From: Hymenopus coronatus | Lineage: Eukaryota > Arthropoda > Insecta > Mantodea > Hymenopodidae | Reading direction: 5' to 3' | NCBI GenBank assembly: GCA_030762935.1 | Contig: CM060888.1 | Location: forward strand, 117,377,468-117,441,467 | DNA length: 64,000 nt | In this document: positions 34,966 to 45,867 of the stretch, one piece after another | How positions within the stretch are numbered: position 1 is the first letter of the stretch | Layout: the number at the start of each line of letters is the position of its first letter | Made by a program: the position numbers and the translations under genes | Notes under the pieces: model-generated | What the model saw: the letters and a program-made list of their open reading frames with translations, nothing else | What the model was told of the DNA's origin: nothing | Databases searched by the model: none

Positions 34966-35831
34966 TTTTTACTTTCTCTATACACACTATGTACATAGTG
35001 TATAGAGAAGGTATTGAACTCCACCAGAAAATTCGATACCGAGATTTCACCGGAAATACATGTTTTAGGGTCCCCTCTATCCAAAAAAAGTATTTTCAGA
35101 AAAAGGTCCGTGTGTGTGTCCGTGTGCCTGTGAACACCATAACTCAAAAACGAAAAGTCGATAAAATACCAAACTTGGTATTTAAGTTTAGTATCTTCCA
35201 GGAATGTGACACGAAGATTTTGAGAAAAATCCCCCTACTCCAAACTACCCTTTACATTGAACTTTTTTCGAAATTTTTTATTTTCAAAAAAATGGCTCTA
35301 ACGATTTTGATTAAAGTATCATATATTAACGATATTTACCGGGCAAATAAAATGTATATTTTGAATTTTCTGGGAATAGCCTCTGAAGACTACTTCATAT
35401 TGGATAAATTTTACCGAATTTCACATAACTGCTAAACTGTAAGAGATGAACAAAAGCTTACCACACAACAAATGTAGAGCACTTTAAAACACACGATTTA
35501 TGTTATATACACTTTTTTCGTGGAGTTGATTGTTTTTTAGATATTCCTTGGTTTTGGTTTCAGCTATAAAAACATACTTTTCTCATACAGGACTTTGTGA
35601 ACGCGTGTCCATACAAACAAAGGAACTTCAGTCACATAGTGACCAGCTTTTGACCATCACTTTAACCTATGGGTCCCTTATTTCACTTCTACTTACAAGG
35701 AAGAGAGTAATAAGACTATATCTGCTAATTTTTGCTCGATTAGCAGAAAGTAAATAGAAGCATAAGCTTTTTAACAATAATTTATTGCAGAGTTGTAGAG
35801 AAAGCCATGTGATTGGAACGCATCAGATTTT
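34966..35831 (-). mobile_element. Hx repeat copy 18, complete, right arm of an inverted pair
   Basis: Hairpin at 34968-35010 has near-perfect arms (a 2-nt bulge) centred on TGTACA. The internal palindrome is at 35166-35185 and the far end reads AGAGAAAGCCATGTGATTGG then ACGCATCAGATTTTTT. In the stretch 35480-35700 it is about 84% identical to the reverse complement of copy 17. The 208-codon frame at 34809-35435 crosses the junction and is a by-product of the inverted arrangement. Confidence 0.92.
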
Positions 35832-36160
35832 TTTTAGAAGCAATGAATAATATTAATAACAAATATATGCTCGCTTTTGTCAATTTCGGATAATAATTAG
35901 AACAGCACGACAACTGCAAACTCCGATTCTTCCATCTATCCACACCCAGGATATTCTGGTCAGAGTGTAGTCAATAGGCAGCCTGCCTTCAACATGCCGC
36001 TTACTAGATGAGATCCAGAACGCCAGACGGCAATATTTCCGTTAAGGGAACTCAATTGGTCCCGCATCTGAGTGCATTCTCTGCATGTTGATACTGAAAA
36101 GCAGCCGCTGTGGGATAGCGATGATGACAATGATAATGATGATGATGATGATAATAATAG
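35832..36160. other. spacer containing the left half of an inverted repeat and a GAT microsatellite
   Basis: 36019-36081 is the inverted partner of 36548-36610; 36123-36158 is a GAT/TGA-rich trinucleotide tract. Confidence 0.6.
36019..36081 (-). repeat. 63-bp repeat, inverted partner of 36548-36610
   Basis: The reverse complement matches 36548-36610 with three mismatches, the closest repeat pair I saw in the window. Its source element is unknown. Confidence 0.9.
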
Positions 36161-36660
36161 AGCTAGACTGAAAAATTCAACACCATAGCCGAGATTTGAG
36201 CCACGGAGCTTTCTAGTCGTTTGCTGTACCACTGAGCTACCATGAGAAAATACCGGCACGGCATTAAATTGCTCAACTGAATCTCATATTTTCCAGCCGG
36301 ACTCTACCTATCCTACACACTGCTTGTATGAAGAAACAACTAAAATAACAGTTGGTTATACATGACTTAACTATGACCCGGAATTTAAAGTACTTACGAC
36401 ATTGTAAGTTGCCATTGGGGTATTGTAATTTAAGATCACCTTGCGGTTTACCGGGGAGAATGCGAATCAGTTGAGAAATGTTATGCCGTGCTAGCATGTT
36501 TGTCATGGTAGCTCAGAGGTAGTGCAACAGGCAGAGTACCTAGTAATGAATGCACTCAGATGTGGGACCAATTGAGTTCCCTTAACGGAAATATTGGCGT
36601 CTGGCGTTCCAGTAGTTCAAATCCCGGTTATAGCTTTGAATTTTTCAATCTGACTCTACC
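36161..36660. mobile_element. Element with inverted tRNA-like arms, copy 1
   Basis: The left arm (36161-36300) is tRNA-like on the minus strand; the right arm (about 36480-36660) is tRNA-like on the plus strand. Both have the tail 'gaatttttca.tctg' outermost and a 'gccgtgctagcatg'-type flank innermost. Between them lies a body with GACATTGTAAGTTGCCATTG and GATCACCTTGCGGTTTACC, which recurs at 40769-41160 and 42811-42960. The right arm has its anticodon region replaced by the 63-bp repeat 36548-36610. No coding capacity. Confidence 0.7.
36548..36610 (+). repeat. 63-bp repeat inside the tRNA-like right arm
   Basis: Begins GAATGCACTCAGATGTGGG. It sits where the anticodon stem and loop would be, separating box A (TGGTAGCTCAGAGGTAG) from box B (TTCAAATCCCGG). 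Confidence 0.9.
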
Positions 36661-37133
36661 TAACCAATTCCTGTCCTGCACACGTCTTGTGTGAAAAAAT
36701 AATAATATAGTTTTATCTAAAACCAAATTGTAAAATCGGGTCCAGGTTCAACGAACAGAAGAGGCCCTGGAAAGGGACCAGAGCACCGCCCGCACCACGC
36801 AGCCGGTTATGCTTCAACGTTGATCACCGGAAGCAATGGGGGAAGAGATTCGAAAGACTATGAGATCAGAATGCCTACGAATGCAAGCATAGCGGAATAC
36901 TTAACTTTCCAGTACGTATGCATCTAACGCCATATGGGCTGATTCCATAAGCCCCTAACCCTTACATCTGCCCTGGTAGTCAACCCGAAGGCTCCTAACT
37001 GGCTCAACGACACCTGGGAGGCAACCTCTACATAGCGCACCGTCCAGCTACAACCGCTGGGTCCTATAATTCTGAAGCAGGTGGCAATGACGAAATTGAT
37101 GGGACATGAACGTTTTGGTAGAAAAGCAATCAC
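36661..37133. other. GC-richer spacer, SINE-like
   Basis: Begins with a continuation of the repeat body (GCACACGTCTTGTGTGAAAA). Around 36838 the minus strand has a TTTCGAATCTCTTCC box-B-like motif comparable to one near 50600. The frame at 36924-37133 (-) is unrecognised. Confidence 0.4.
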
Positions 37134-37245
37134 TCCAGCATTCGTCTACCGATCACGAAAAAACAGTGGGTCAGAGTGAGAGGTTCCCGAGGATCGAACC
37201 TCAGATGCGAGTATCACGCGTTAGCGCACTGCAAGGCCGGTTAGC
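37134..37245 (-). repeat. tRNA-like SINE-type repeat, family C
   Basis: Minus strand: GTGCTAACCGGCCTTGCAGT near the start, GAGGTTCGATCCTCGGG as a well-kept box B, then a tail with GACGAATGCTGGAGTGATTG as at 8285-8455. Confidence 0.65.
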
Positions 37246-37380
37246 ACACTCGGTGGTGTCGATCTGGGGTTCAAATTGATCGTTAAGTTTTGCAATCGGT
37301 TTACTGTGGTAACCATATCAACAAGTTCGTGTACTGAATTCCAGATTTTAACCTTAAGCAATACATTAAATGCTAAACTA

Positions 37381-37382
<2 letters not shown>

Positions 37383-37438
<56 letters not shown>

Positions 37439-37461
37439 CAGCATATATATATATATATATA
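37383..37461. repeat. Interrupted (TA)n microsatellite
   Basis: TA runs at 37383-37437 and 37443-37461 separated by GCAGC; the Tyr-Ile repeat frame is its translation. Confidence 0.95.
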
Positions 37462-39885
37462 GCACATAATTAAGTTATTCATTCTTAGAATGATTGCATT
37501 CTTTAATTGTTTATAATACACTCAAACACGTGTAATACGCTAGTTATTAACATGGCAATCTTTATACTCTCATCTTTTATATTTTATCACATGATATTCC
37601 TCTTGATGGGAATGAGGTTAGGCAAAAGAGATAAAAATTGTCAGTAGTATATTTAGTTTCACTAACTGTCATAGCTTATATTAAACTCTAATGTCCTTAA
37701 CAGTGATTGTATTTAGGAATATCTTTAACTGATATCTCTGTCATATTTTGCTATATAATTAAACATTTTGAGCTGCTTTATTCTAAGTGTGTTGTAAACT
37801 TGTGTTTGTGAATGTCTTTCTATATTTTACACGTACAACTTGTGTCCAAAATTTATCAAAATAGACTAGTATATGATGCGAAGATATTTCTGATTTGTCT
37901 CAAAAATTACAAAGTGTGTAAGTACTATTTTAATTTCAAAGCTTTTAGGTTGTTTTATATTCAAATAGTGCTGAGCTCCAATTTGTAAACATGTATGCAA
38001 AGGCACTAACAATACATTTTATTTTTGTTATTAATAGAGCATAGGGAATAAAACGGAGGTGGACACTTAACGAATTGTAACATAGGTGAGATCTGGTTAC
38101 CACACATACGGCGACAACATAGGGTTCGAATCGCGGGTGCAGGTTTTGGTTATTAAGGAATGGTGTGGAGATGTGGGTGCCCTAGCTCAGGATTTTGTTA
38201 GCATGGACTCTGTTTCAGGTGTGGTGTGTCACAAGTGATCTTTTTCGAGTTCCAGATTATTATTGAACTCATTTATTCATGTTATTCGGCCGTTTCTGCC
38301 GTCGAACACACATGCATTCCTCCTAAATCTTCTACTCTGAAATTACGCTTTATTTGACCGCGTCTTTTATTGCTTGTTACTTTTGACCGTCTTTTGGTGC
38401 AGTGATTTCGTCCGTAGTCTGGTCCGTATTAAATCAACACTAATTCCGTCACAACCAAAGGTTGTCGGCTCCACCGTGGACCCAAATATCACATCTTAGC
38501 TCCGCGGATGTGTCATGCCAAGTGCAAAAGTGTGGCTCGACCAGCAAGAGAACCATTTATCTTGCTTTGTTCTGTCCACCCTCGAGTAGTGTAACCTCAC
38601 CCCTTTAGTTCAATGTCCTTTCCTTAACGGTACTATCCTACCTGGGGCCCTGTCAGCTTGACAACTGTTTGTCCTGAGTTTATTTCCTAGCCGTTTCCAA
38701 TGTACATTTGTCTCCTCTTAGCATAATTTTTATCATATTGGCTATAATTTATAATAGACAATATTTTAGACAATTTTAACCCCTTGACACATGTACTGTC
38801 TCACACCCCAGGAGGAAGGGATGAATAGAAGGAACCACAGGAGGCTACAGCGTAGGCAGAAGGCATGCCACAGACCCTAACAGTTTCTGGCTGGAAGACC
38901 CATTCTATCACTGAAAGTGCCAAGAAAGGGCGAGGAACGAACGAATGAAAGGAAAGAAGGAAAAAAAATCGTGACAGATTAGGAACAGCCTTGCATTTGC
39001 CTGTTGACCAGGGAAAACCATTCCTAGTTCGATTTTATGAGCTGAATTTTACAGAATTACTAAGGTATATTCCAGCAGTACTTAAAGTAAATAAATATCT
39101 GCAATACTTGACCATGTTTCAGCATGCTAAAAGAAACTTGGCCTATTTTATACTCAAATTTACATTGATGTCATATGTATTAATCATATTTTGCAGCAAA
39201 TAGACTCCAAGATTATCTGTTGCTACCTATAGTATGCTGATTGCGAATTTTATCTCTAGTGTTTTTCATAATGAGATTACTTATTTGTACCAGACGTTTA
39301 GTGTGATGTTATCTTAAAACAAAGAATAGCTTTCCTAAGATTTAATTGACGTTCATGACCTGCAAGTCTGACATCAGAACATTGCTCGCACTATTAGAAA
39401 GAAGCACAAAACAGTGTAGATCTGCGGTGTACTTACGATCCATCAATACAGACGGACAAGTTTTTCTTTGACTTACAGAACTGTCTCGTAAATACTAGTA
39501 CAGAGCGAGTGTTCGTGAGAAACGTGTGCTGTGAAGTTAACAGAAGTTTCCCAGGGAGAATCAGTGATCACAGATATTGGCAGCTTGGTAGATTCCCCTT
39601 CAGATTGCACACAGGTGCTCTGAGTCTGTTCCTAATAGGCACATACTTAGATCAATGTAGCCCCCCCCCTCTTTCCATCGTGTCCCTTAAGTCACACGAG
39701 GGGATGTAACAAACGTCAAGCCCCTTCCCCGACCTTGACGTCTAATACGACAGCTAGAAGATGCTAATCTTGCTGCATCGAGTCACTCTTTGGCTTCCTT
39801 ACTCTTCCAAACAAAAGTCTCAAGCAGTTCACTCCCAACACAACAAATATTGTTGTTATGTTTAGGTTAAAGCAATGCACTCAAA
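37462..39885. other. spacer with one possible SINE
   Basis: At 38080-38160, GGGTTCGAATCGCGGGTG is a good box B, but box A is unclear. A CCCAGGAGGAAGGGATGAAT motif is at 38808. C9 at 39661-39669. The 70- and 66-codon frames at 38991 and 39509 are unrecognised. Confidence 0.4.
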
Positions 39886-40637
39886 ATAAACAATTCTGAT
39901 GTGTTCCATTAACATGGCTTTCTCTACATTTCTGCAGCAAATTATTGTTAAAAACGTTATGCTTCTTTTTGCTTCAGGCTAATCGAGAAAAAATTAGCAG
40001 AAATAGTCTTATTACTTGCTTCCTTGTAAGTAGAATTAAAAACAGGGAGTACCATAGGTTAAAGTGATAGTCAAAAGCTGGTTGCTATGTGACTGAAGTT
40101 CCTTTGTTTGATAGCAGGAGTTGACAAATTCCTGTATGAGAAAGGCATAAGTTTTTCAAAGCTGAAACCAAAAACGATGAACTCCACGAAAAAAAAATGT
40201 ATGTAGCATATATATGTATATGTATTTGTGTGTTTTAACGTGCTTTACATATTTTAGGGGTAAGTTTTTGTCCATCTCTTACGGTTCAGCAGTTATGCAA
40301 AATTTCGTAAAATTCATCTAGAATAAAGTAGACTTCAGAGACTATTCCCAGAAAAGGTAAGATTTAAATTTCATTTGTCAGTTAAATATATTTAATATAC
40401 GATATTTAATCAAACTCGTATTTTTGAGAAAATCAAAGTTTTCCAAAGAAGTTCCACGTTGGGGTGAGGGGATTTTCTTGAAAATCTTCGTGTCGCAACC
40501 TTGGAAGATACCAAACTTAAATACCAAGTTTGGTATTTAACGATCTTTTCGTTTTTGAGCTATGCTGTCCACAGATAATACATACACATACACTCACACA
40601 CGAACATACACGGACCTCTTTTTCCAAATAGGGTATT
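39886..40637 (+). mobile_element. Hx repeat copy 19, hairpin end missing
   Basis: Starts AATTCTGATGTGTTCC and continues through the internal palindrome and a CA-rich microsatellite (40582-40620), then breaks off shortly before the hairpin. Confidence 0.85.
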
Positions 40638-40768
40638 TATTGTTCTACCCATCATTAAACCCAGAGAAAGCACATTAACCTATGAAAGGTGGATTATGCA
40701 TTTCCAACACATAGTGCTCCATAATACCTGTTGGTGACCAAGCATCCTTTTAAATTCCATACCAAATT
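40638..40768. other. short spacer
   Basis: Between the truncated Hx copy and the tRNA-arm element; nothing recognised. Confidence 0.4.
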
Positions 40769-41160
40769 CACTGAAAAATTCAATGCTAAAGCTGGGATTT
40801 GAACCATGGATCTCTCAATTTCTATTTGGTTGCTCTGCTACTGAGCTATCAAGGCAACATGTTGACATAACATTGAATTTCACCGACAGACACGGCTTGT
40901 GTGAAAATACAATTAAACCAATGCCCATTGACCATAATAGTTGGCTATACTATGAATCTTGGGACTTAAAGTACTTAAAACATTGTAAGTCTATTGGGGT
41001 TGTCATCTCAATTTAATTTGAGATCACCTTCTGGTTTTTCGGGAAACATGAGAAGTTTAATGCTATGCTGCCATGATAGCTCAGTGGCAGAGCAACCGAC
41101 TAGAGATCGGAAGATCCGTGGTTCAAATCACGGCTATGGCATCGAGTTTTTCAGTTTGAC
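40769..41160. mobile_element. Element with inverted tRNA-like arms, copy 2
   Basis: Same architecture as 36161-36660: left arm tRNA-like on the minus strand (GGTTGCTCTGCTACTGAGC as written on plus), then the body (CGGCTTGTGTGAAAATAC, ACATTGTAAGTC), then the right arm on plus with ATAGCTCAGTGGCAGAGCAA and GTGGTTCAAATCACGG. In the right arm the D-stem pairs fully and six of seven acceptor positions pair, but the T-loop is one base too long. It is best read as a repeat, not a working tRNA gene. Confidence 0.75.
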
Positions 41161-41173
41161 TCTACCTATCCAA

Positions 41174-41293
41174 AGTAATACTATTATTTCTGCTATTTTG
41201 TTCTCGATTAGCATGAAGTAAAAGCAAGTATAAGCTTTTTAACAATAATTTGTTGCAGAGATGCAGGGAAAGTCATGTGAATGGAGCACATCA
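41174..41293 (-). mobile_element. Hx repeat copy 20, far-end fragment
   Basis: Starts in 'ctattatttctgct' and ends GGGAAAGTCATGTGAATGGA then GCACATCAGA; only the last 120 bp of the element. Confidence 0.85.
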
Positions 41294-42810
41294 GAGCCCA
41301 AGGGAATTTCATTTCGCTTCCGATGTAACAATGAAATGCCCACTTGGGGACGAGGACGTGTTAAAGTAGGAATCAAGGGACGGTGGCAGTCTACTTTATT
41401 GCATATCGTGACCTGTAGGACAAAGAATGCGGCAGTACTTTAGTTTCCCCTCAGTTTTCTACCGCGGCGACATGTTTACAGCATCACGCTGAAACCAAGA
41501 CAGCAGGCTTTACGAGAAACGTCCCAGACCGGATGTCAGACTTGCATACACATGATCGCTGGTGTTAAATTCTTTTGTTGCTTATTGCTGTATTTTATGA
41601 AACACACTTTTAGTGTTACTCTTCTCTTTTGTGACTATTCTTGTACTATAATACCGCGCTTATGGAAGAAACACAAATGTGATTCTTTTTATGATTGGTG
41701 ACGCAGAATGTAACATTGAAGCAATCTAGGCAACTAAAAATAAAACTATACTGTTCTAAAATAGTATTAAAAATTATAAAATAATATTGTTTGGTACTTA
41801 AAAGTCAAAGAAATGTATGTGAAAACATTGCAATGTGACGTCGTCGCTTCACGAAAGCTGCTTAAAATGGCGTGTTTAACGAAAGTAACATAGCCAAGGT
41901 CATGTAGTAAATATAACTCGTCATTATTATGTATAAAATAGCAACAAATTGGGGTTTAGGAAAGTATATTAAGCATATAAAAACTTAAATAAAAATATAA
42001 TATGGGAGGAAAAGAAGAAGAACACAAGAGATCACGATATACCGGATGCTGTATTTTTTTAAGAATATTACAAGGAGAAGAAAAGCTTAATAAATAAGTT
42101 CATAACTATACGAACATTATTATGTAGATTATTTAAATTTATTGATTTTAATTACTTGATGTGTAATATAACCGGGATATAAAAATGAAATACAAATAGC
42201 TTTACCGCAGAGAAGCTTAAAACCGGCTCAACAATTGGTTCGGCACTAAACAGAAATTCCAGTTCCACCAACTGTAACGTTACAGACCCAGCGGCAAATT
42301 CAAACTTATAAAACACGTCTCAGCACAGCTACCACACCGAGGGCCCAGTCAACAAGCTACACCCACAGCGAAGGTGAGGTAACCACCAGATACAAAAGGG
42401 TTGTATGATATGATGATATTTTCAAGATGGCTTACTCCAAGTTTCACTGTTAGCTCTTTAAACTCAGAAAGACGACTTAATACATTTTATTTACTTACCT
42501 TATTCCTTACGAAGTTATTATACAATAATCCATAGGAATTTTATGGATTTTTACTCCTCACAATTGTGATTTCGTACAAACCAAGCTATTATAAAACATC
42601 ATGTGAAAAAATTGCCGAAATGTCCGACATCCATAACCTTCTCCCGAAAATCTTCCAGGTTCTGAAAATGTTGCATTACCTTTAAGTGTATAATATAATT
42701 TACGGGAAACATCCATTGTTTCGAATGGTCAATTGAGATTTTAGATAAATGTAATAGATGAAACGTTTCACTCGTGTTATTCTTATTAAACCATACGGGC
42801 ATTTCAAATA
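41294..42810. other. AT-rich spacer
   Basis: Small frames (for example 41261-41443) start inside the Hx fragment and are unrecognised; nothing else supported. Confidence 0.4.
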
Positions 42811-42960
42811 GCCAACTCTTATTTTACACATGGCTTGTGTGAAAAAAACCACTACCATGATTTACTTAATAGTTCATCTACGAAGCCCTAGACTTAAAGT
42901 ACTTAGGAAATTGTAAGTCGCCATTTGGGCATATGATCTGAAAATAATGTATGTAAACCA
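42811..42960 (+). repeat. Body fragment of the tRNA-arm element
   Basis: TGGCTTGTGTGAAAAAAACC and GACTTAAAGTACTTAGGAAA with ATTGTAAGTCGCCATT match the central body of 40769-41160, without either tRNA-like arm. A possible remnant of an Hx far end follows at 42960-43005. Confidence 0.7.
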
Positions 42961-43876
42961 GAGTATCGAGTGAAGTTATATGAATGTATCATATTAGATT
43001 TTTTTCGTTTTGCCTTCCTCCGAGTAAACTATCATGTAGAAACGTAAGGAAGCAAATGAGAAGAGAAGAGAAATAAAAAAGGTTTGTTGATCCCCCGGAA
43101 GTATGGCAACCCACCATGCCCCTTGTTTTCCAAGTAATCCGTTCCAACAGTACTGCGCAGGGCTCCAGGCAGCCTATTATTTTGATTACAGAGTGATTAA
43201 TATCCCTTAAGGTGTGGGAGAGGAAATAATATCATTAGTGTATTAGAGGATAATCCCCGATCTTCTCTCTTTCTCGCACCGAAAAGCTTCGTTCCCCTAG
43301 GCGCGTTTGAAATTTCGGAATGTTCCCAATTTCAGTTAGTTAGCCCGCCGTCTTCATCCTCTTGGGTATTGTTAGAACCAGGGGATGGGGTTTGCAGTAA
43401 TAATGGTGGACGTGTTAGGCCATTTCCTTCTGCTAAAGGGAACAAGCTAATAAAACCGCGTTTGTTCAGCTCTTCAGTTAATACGAGAAATCCCATTATC
43501 TCTACGGGAACTCCCACGGCCTACTCAGGTTGGTCTCAGTGTCTCTGCAGGCTTGGACGGTGTGCTTCTGTACTTTGCTGTGTCTGTGGCACATATAATT
43601 AGGAAACTGTTCATTTTAATACACTGTACTTCTCGTTATAAACTTAGTTGCTACCGTGCAATACATATCCTGTAATAATATACTTGTGAGTAAAGGACTA
43701 GCGATGGCAGTATGCAGAAATTAATCATACAGGAATTTTAAAACAAATATACTACTTTCTTTATTTTTAATTAGGAACGATGTACGTTAATAGTAAAAAA
43801 ACCACCAAATGTATTAGAACAAACACAAATATATGGTTTTTTAACTAAGTATCTACTGATATACATTCAGGCTTTT
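42961..43876. other. spacer with a GC-richer patch
   Basis: 43090-43600 is GC-richer. Opposed frames at 43332-43517 and 43369-43602 encode no recognisable product. Confidence 0.35.
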
Positions 43877-44295
43877 AACCCAAAAATTTGCTACGGAATT
43901 TTCACCGGAAGTTAATGAATCAAATGACTGTAATTATAACTCTTGTTGCTGCTACAATGGGTCAGGGTCTATAAGTAAATGTTTTCAATGTTCTAAATGA
44001 CATGTATAATTGGTAAACCGTAAAATATAGGCAAACATTTACTGTACTAAAATATACATCACAATAAAGCACACAATTTGTATAAAATAACGTTTTTTGT
44101 GAGGTTAATCATTTCCAGATATTCGTTGTTACTGGTTATTTTTCTCAACTTCTTTTCGTGGTTATGCAAAGAGTAGTGGTTTTATAGCTATTACATAACG
44201 ATGCGATTTTTAAAAATCTGACTATAACTTTTCCTATAATGTGAATTGAAAGTTTATCTGGATTAACACTAAGTAAAAATACAAAAAAAAAAGAT
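43877..44295 (-). mobile_element. Hx repeat copy 21, degenerate fragment
   Basis: ACCCAAAAATTTGCTACGGA and TTTTCACCGGAAG, then the 'ggtaaaccgtaa' and 'acacaatttgta' blocks; internal parts and both ends are missing or eroded. Confidence 0.65.
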
Positions 44296-45015
44296 TTTTG
44301 CAAACTGAATCAACATATAGGAATTTTTCATGTACATATTTGAGTATATTTCTTTACTTTCCCCCAAAGAAAGCAAAATATTATATAAAAATAGCATATT
44401 TACATATATATCTTATTTAAAGTTATGTTTTGTGCAACCAGTCCGTAAAAAGTGAAAATTAAAGCTGTATATTTAGAGAAACCAAAACAAATATCAAGAA
44501 GTTTGATTCAATTTTGTATTTTTTCTGTTTTTCCAATCTATGCTTATCAGTTAAATCTCATTTGTTATTTAAATGTGTCAGCATTAGAATGGTTCATTGT
44601 AGCACTTGCTAAATGATTCAAATGATACGCACTACCGCACTCATTCAGCCGTAGATAAACTGAGATAAGATACTTAATTTCGTCGTATATGCTTGCTTTA
44701 TTCTGAGAAGGGCCACCCTCAGAGAAAACAATCTACATGCTAAATAACGAGGAAGCGCAAAGCAGGAGGGTTAGTAAACTCATAGTGAGAAAGCAGCAAG
44801 TTCCCTTTGAATTTTCATGAATTTCTTTCATGAATTGTGACATTTAAACAGCCTTCACAATAGTTATTGTATCTAGAGAAGTGAATTTATGTTCTATAGA
44901 ATTGTAATATCCTTTGTTGAAAGTGCGGAAGGCAAACGTTAAATTGTGATATGTATGCCCGTGCGTGCGTAAATACAATTTATAAGAGGTGCAGTAAAAC
45001 TGTGTTGAAAGGGTT
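44296..45015. other. AT-rich spacer
   Basis: Nothing recognised. Confidence 0.4.
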
Positions 45016-45867
45016 CTAAAAATCTGATGTGTACCATTCACATGAATTTCTCTATATCCCTACAACAAATTATTCTTAAAAAGCTTATACTTCTATTTAC
45101 TTTATGCTAATCAGAACAAATTAGCAGAAATAATCTTATTACTTGCTTCCTTTAAGTAGAAGCGAAATAAGGGACTACCATAGGTTAAAGTGATAGTCAA
45201 AAGCTGTTTGCTATGTCAATGAAGTTCCTTTGTTTATATGGATCGGAGTTGACAAGTTCCTGTATTAGAAAAATATATGTTTTTCATAGCAGAAACCAAA
45301 AATAAGGAATGTCTGAAAAACGACGAAATCCACGAAAAAATGTATATAACATAAATTGTGTGTTTTAACATGCTCTACATTTTTTGTGTAGTAAGTTTTT
45401 GTCCATCTCTTACGGTTTAGCAGCTATTCAAAATTCCGTAAAATTCATCCGGAATAAACTACTCTTCAGAGGCTATTCCCAGAAAATTCAAGATATACAT
45501 TTTATTTGTCAGGTAAATATACGAAATTTAATCAAAGTCGTTAGAGCCATTTTTGAGAAAATCAGAATTTTTTAAAAAAGTTCCATGTAAAGGCTAGTTA
45601 GGGGTGGAGGGATTTTTCTCAAAATCTTTGTGTCGTATCCCTGGAATATACTAAACTTAAATACCAAGTTTGGTATTTTACCGACTTTTCGTTTTTGAGT
45701 TATCGTGTTCACAGACACACGGACCTTTTAGTGAAAATGCTTTTCTTGGATATTAGGGACCCTAAAACATATATTTCCGGTGAAATCTCTGTATCGAATT
45801 TTTGGGTGGAGTGCAATACCTTCTCTACACACTATGTACATATTGGGTATAGAGAAAGCAAAAATAT
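45016..45867 (+). mobile_element. Hx repeat copy 22, complete
   Basis: Starts TAAAAATCTGATGTGTACC, ends GTATAGAGAAAGCAAAAAT. Microsatellite reduced to CAGACACACGGA. The internal palindrome is intact at 45659-45678. Confidence 0.92.

Noticed and set aside
34809..35435. Longest open frame in the window (208 codons, plus strand)
   Set aside because: It runs through the junction of two inverted Hx copies; the same peptide wording appears wherever Hx copies occur. Repeat artefact, not a gene.
41070..41150. Possible functional tRNA gene (plus strand)
   Set aside because: The D-arm and most of the acceptor stem pair, but the T-loop is one base too long and the anticodon stem has a mismatch. Sequence on both sides is shared with other repeat copies.
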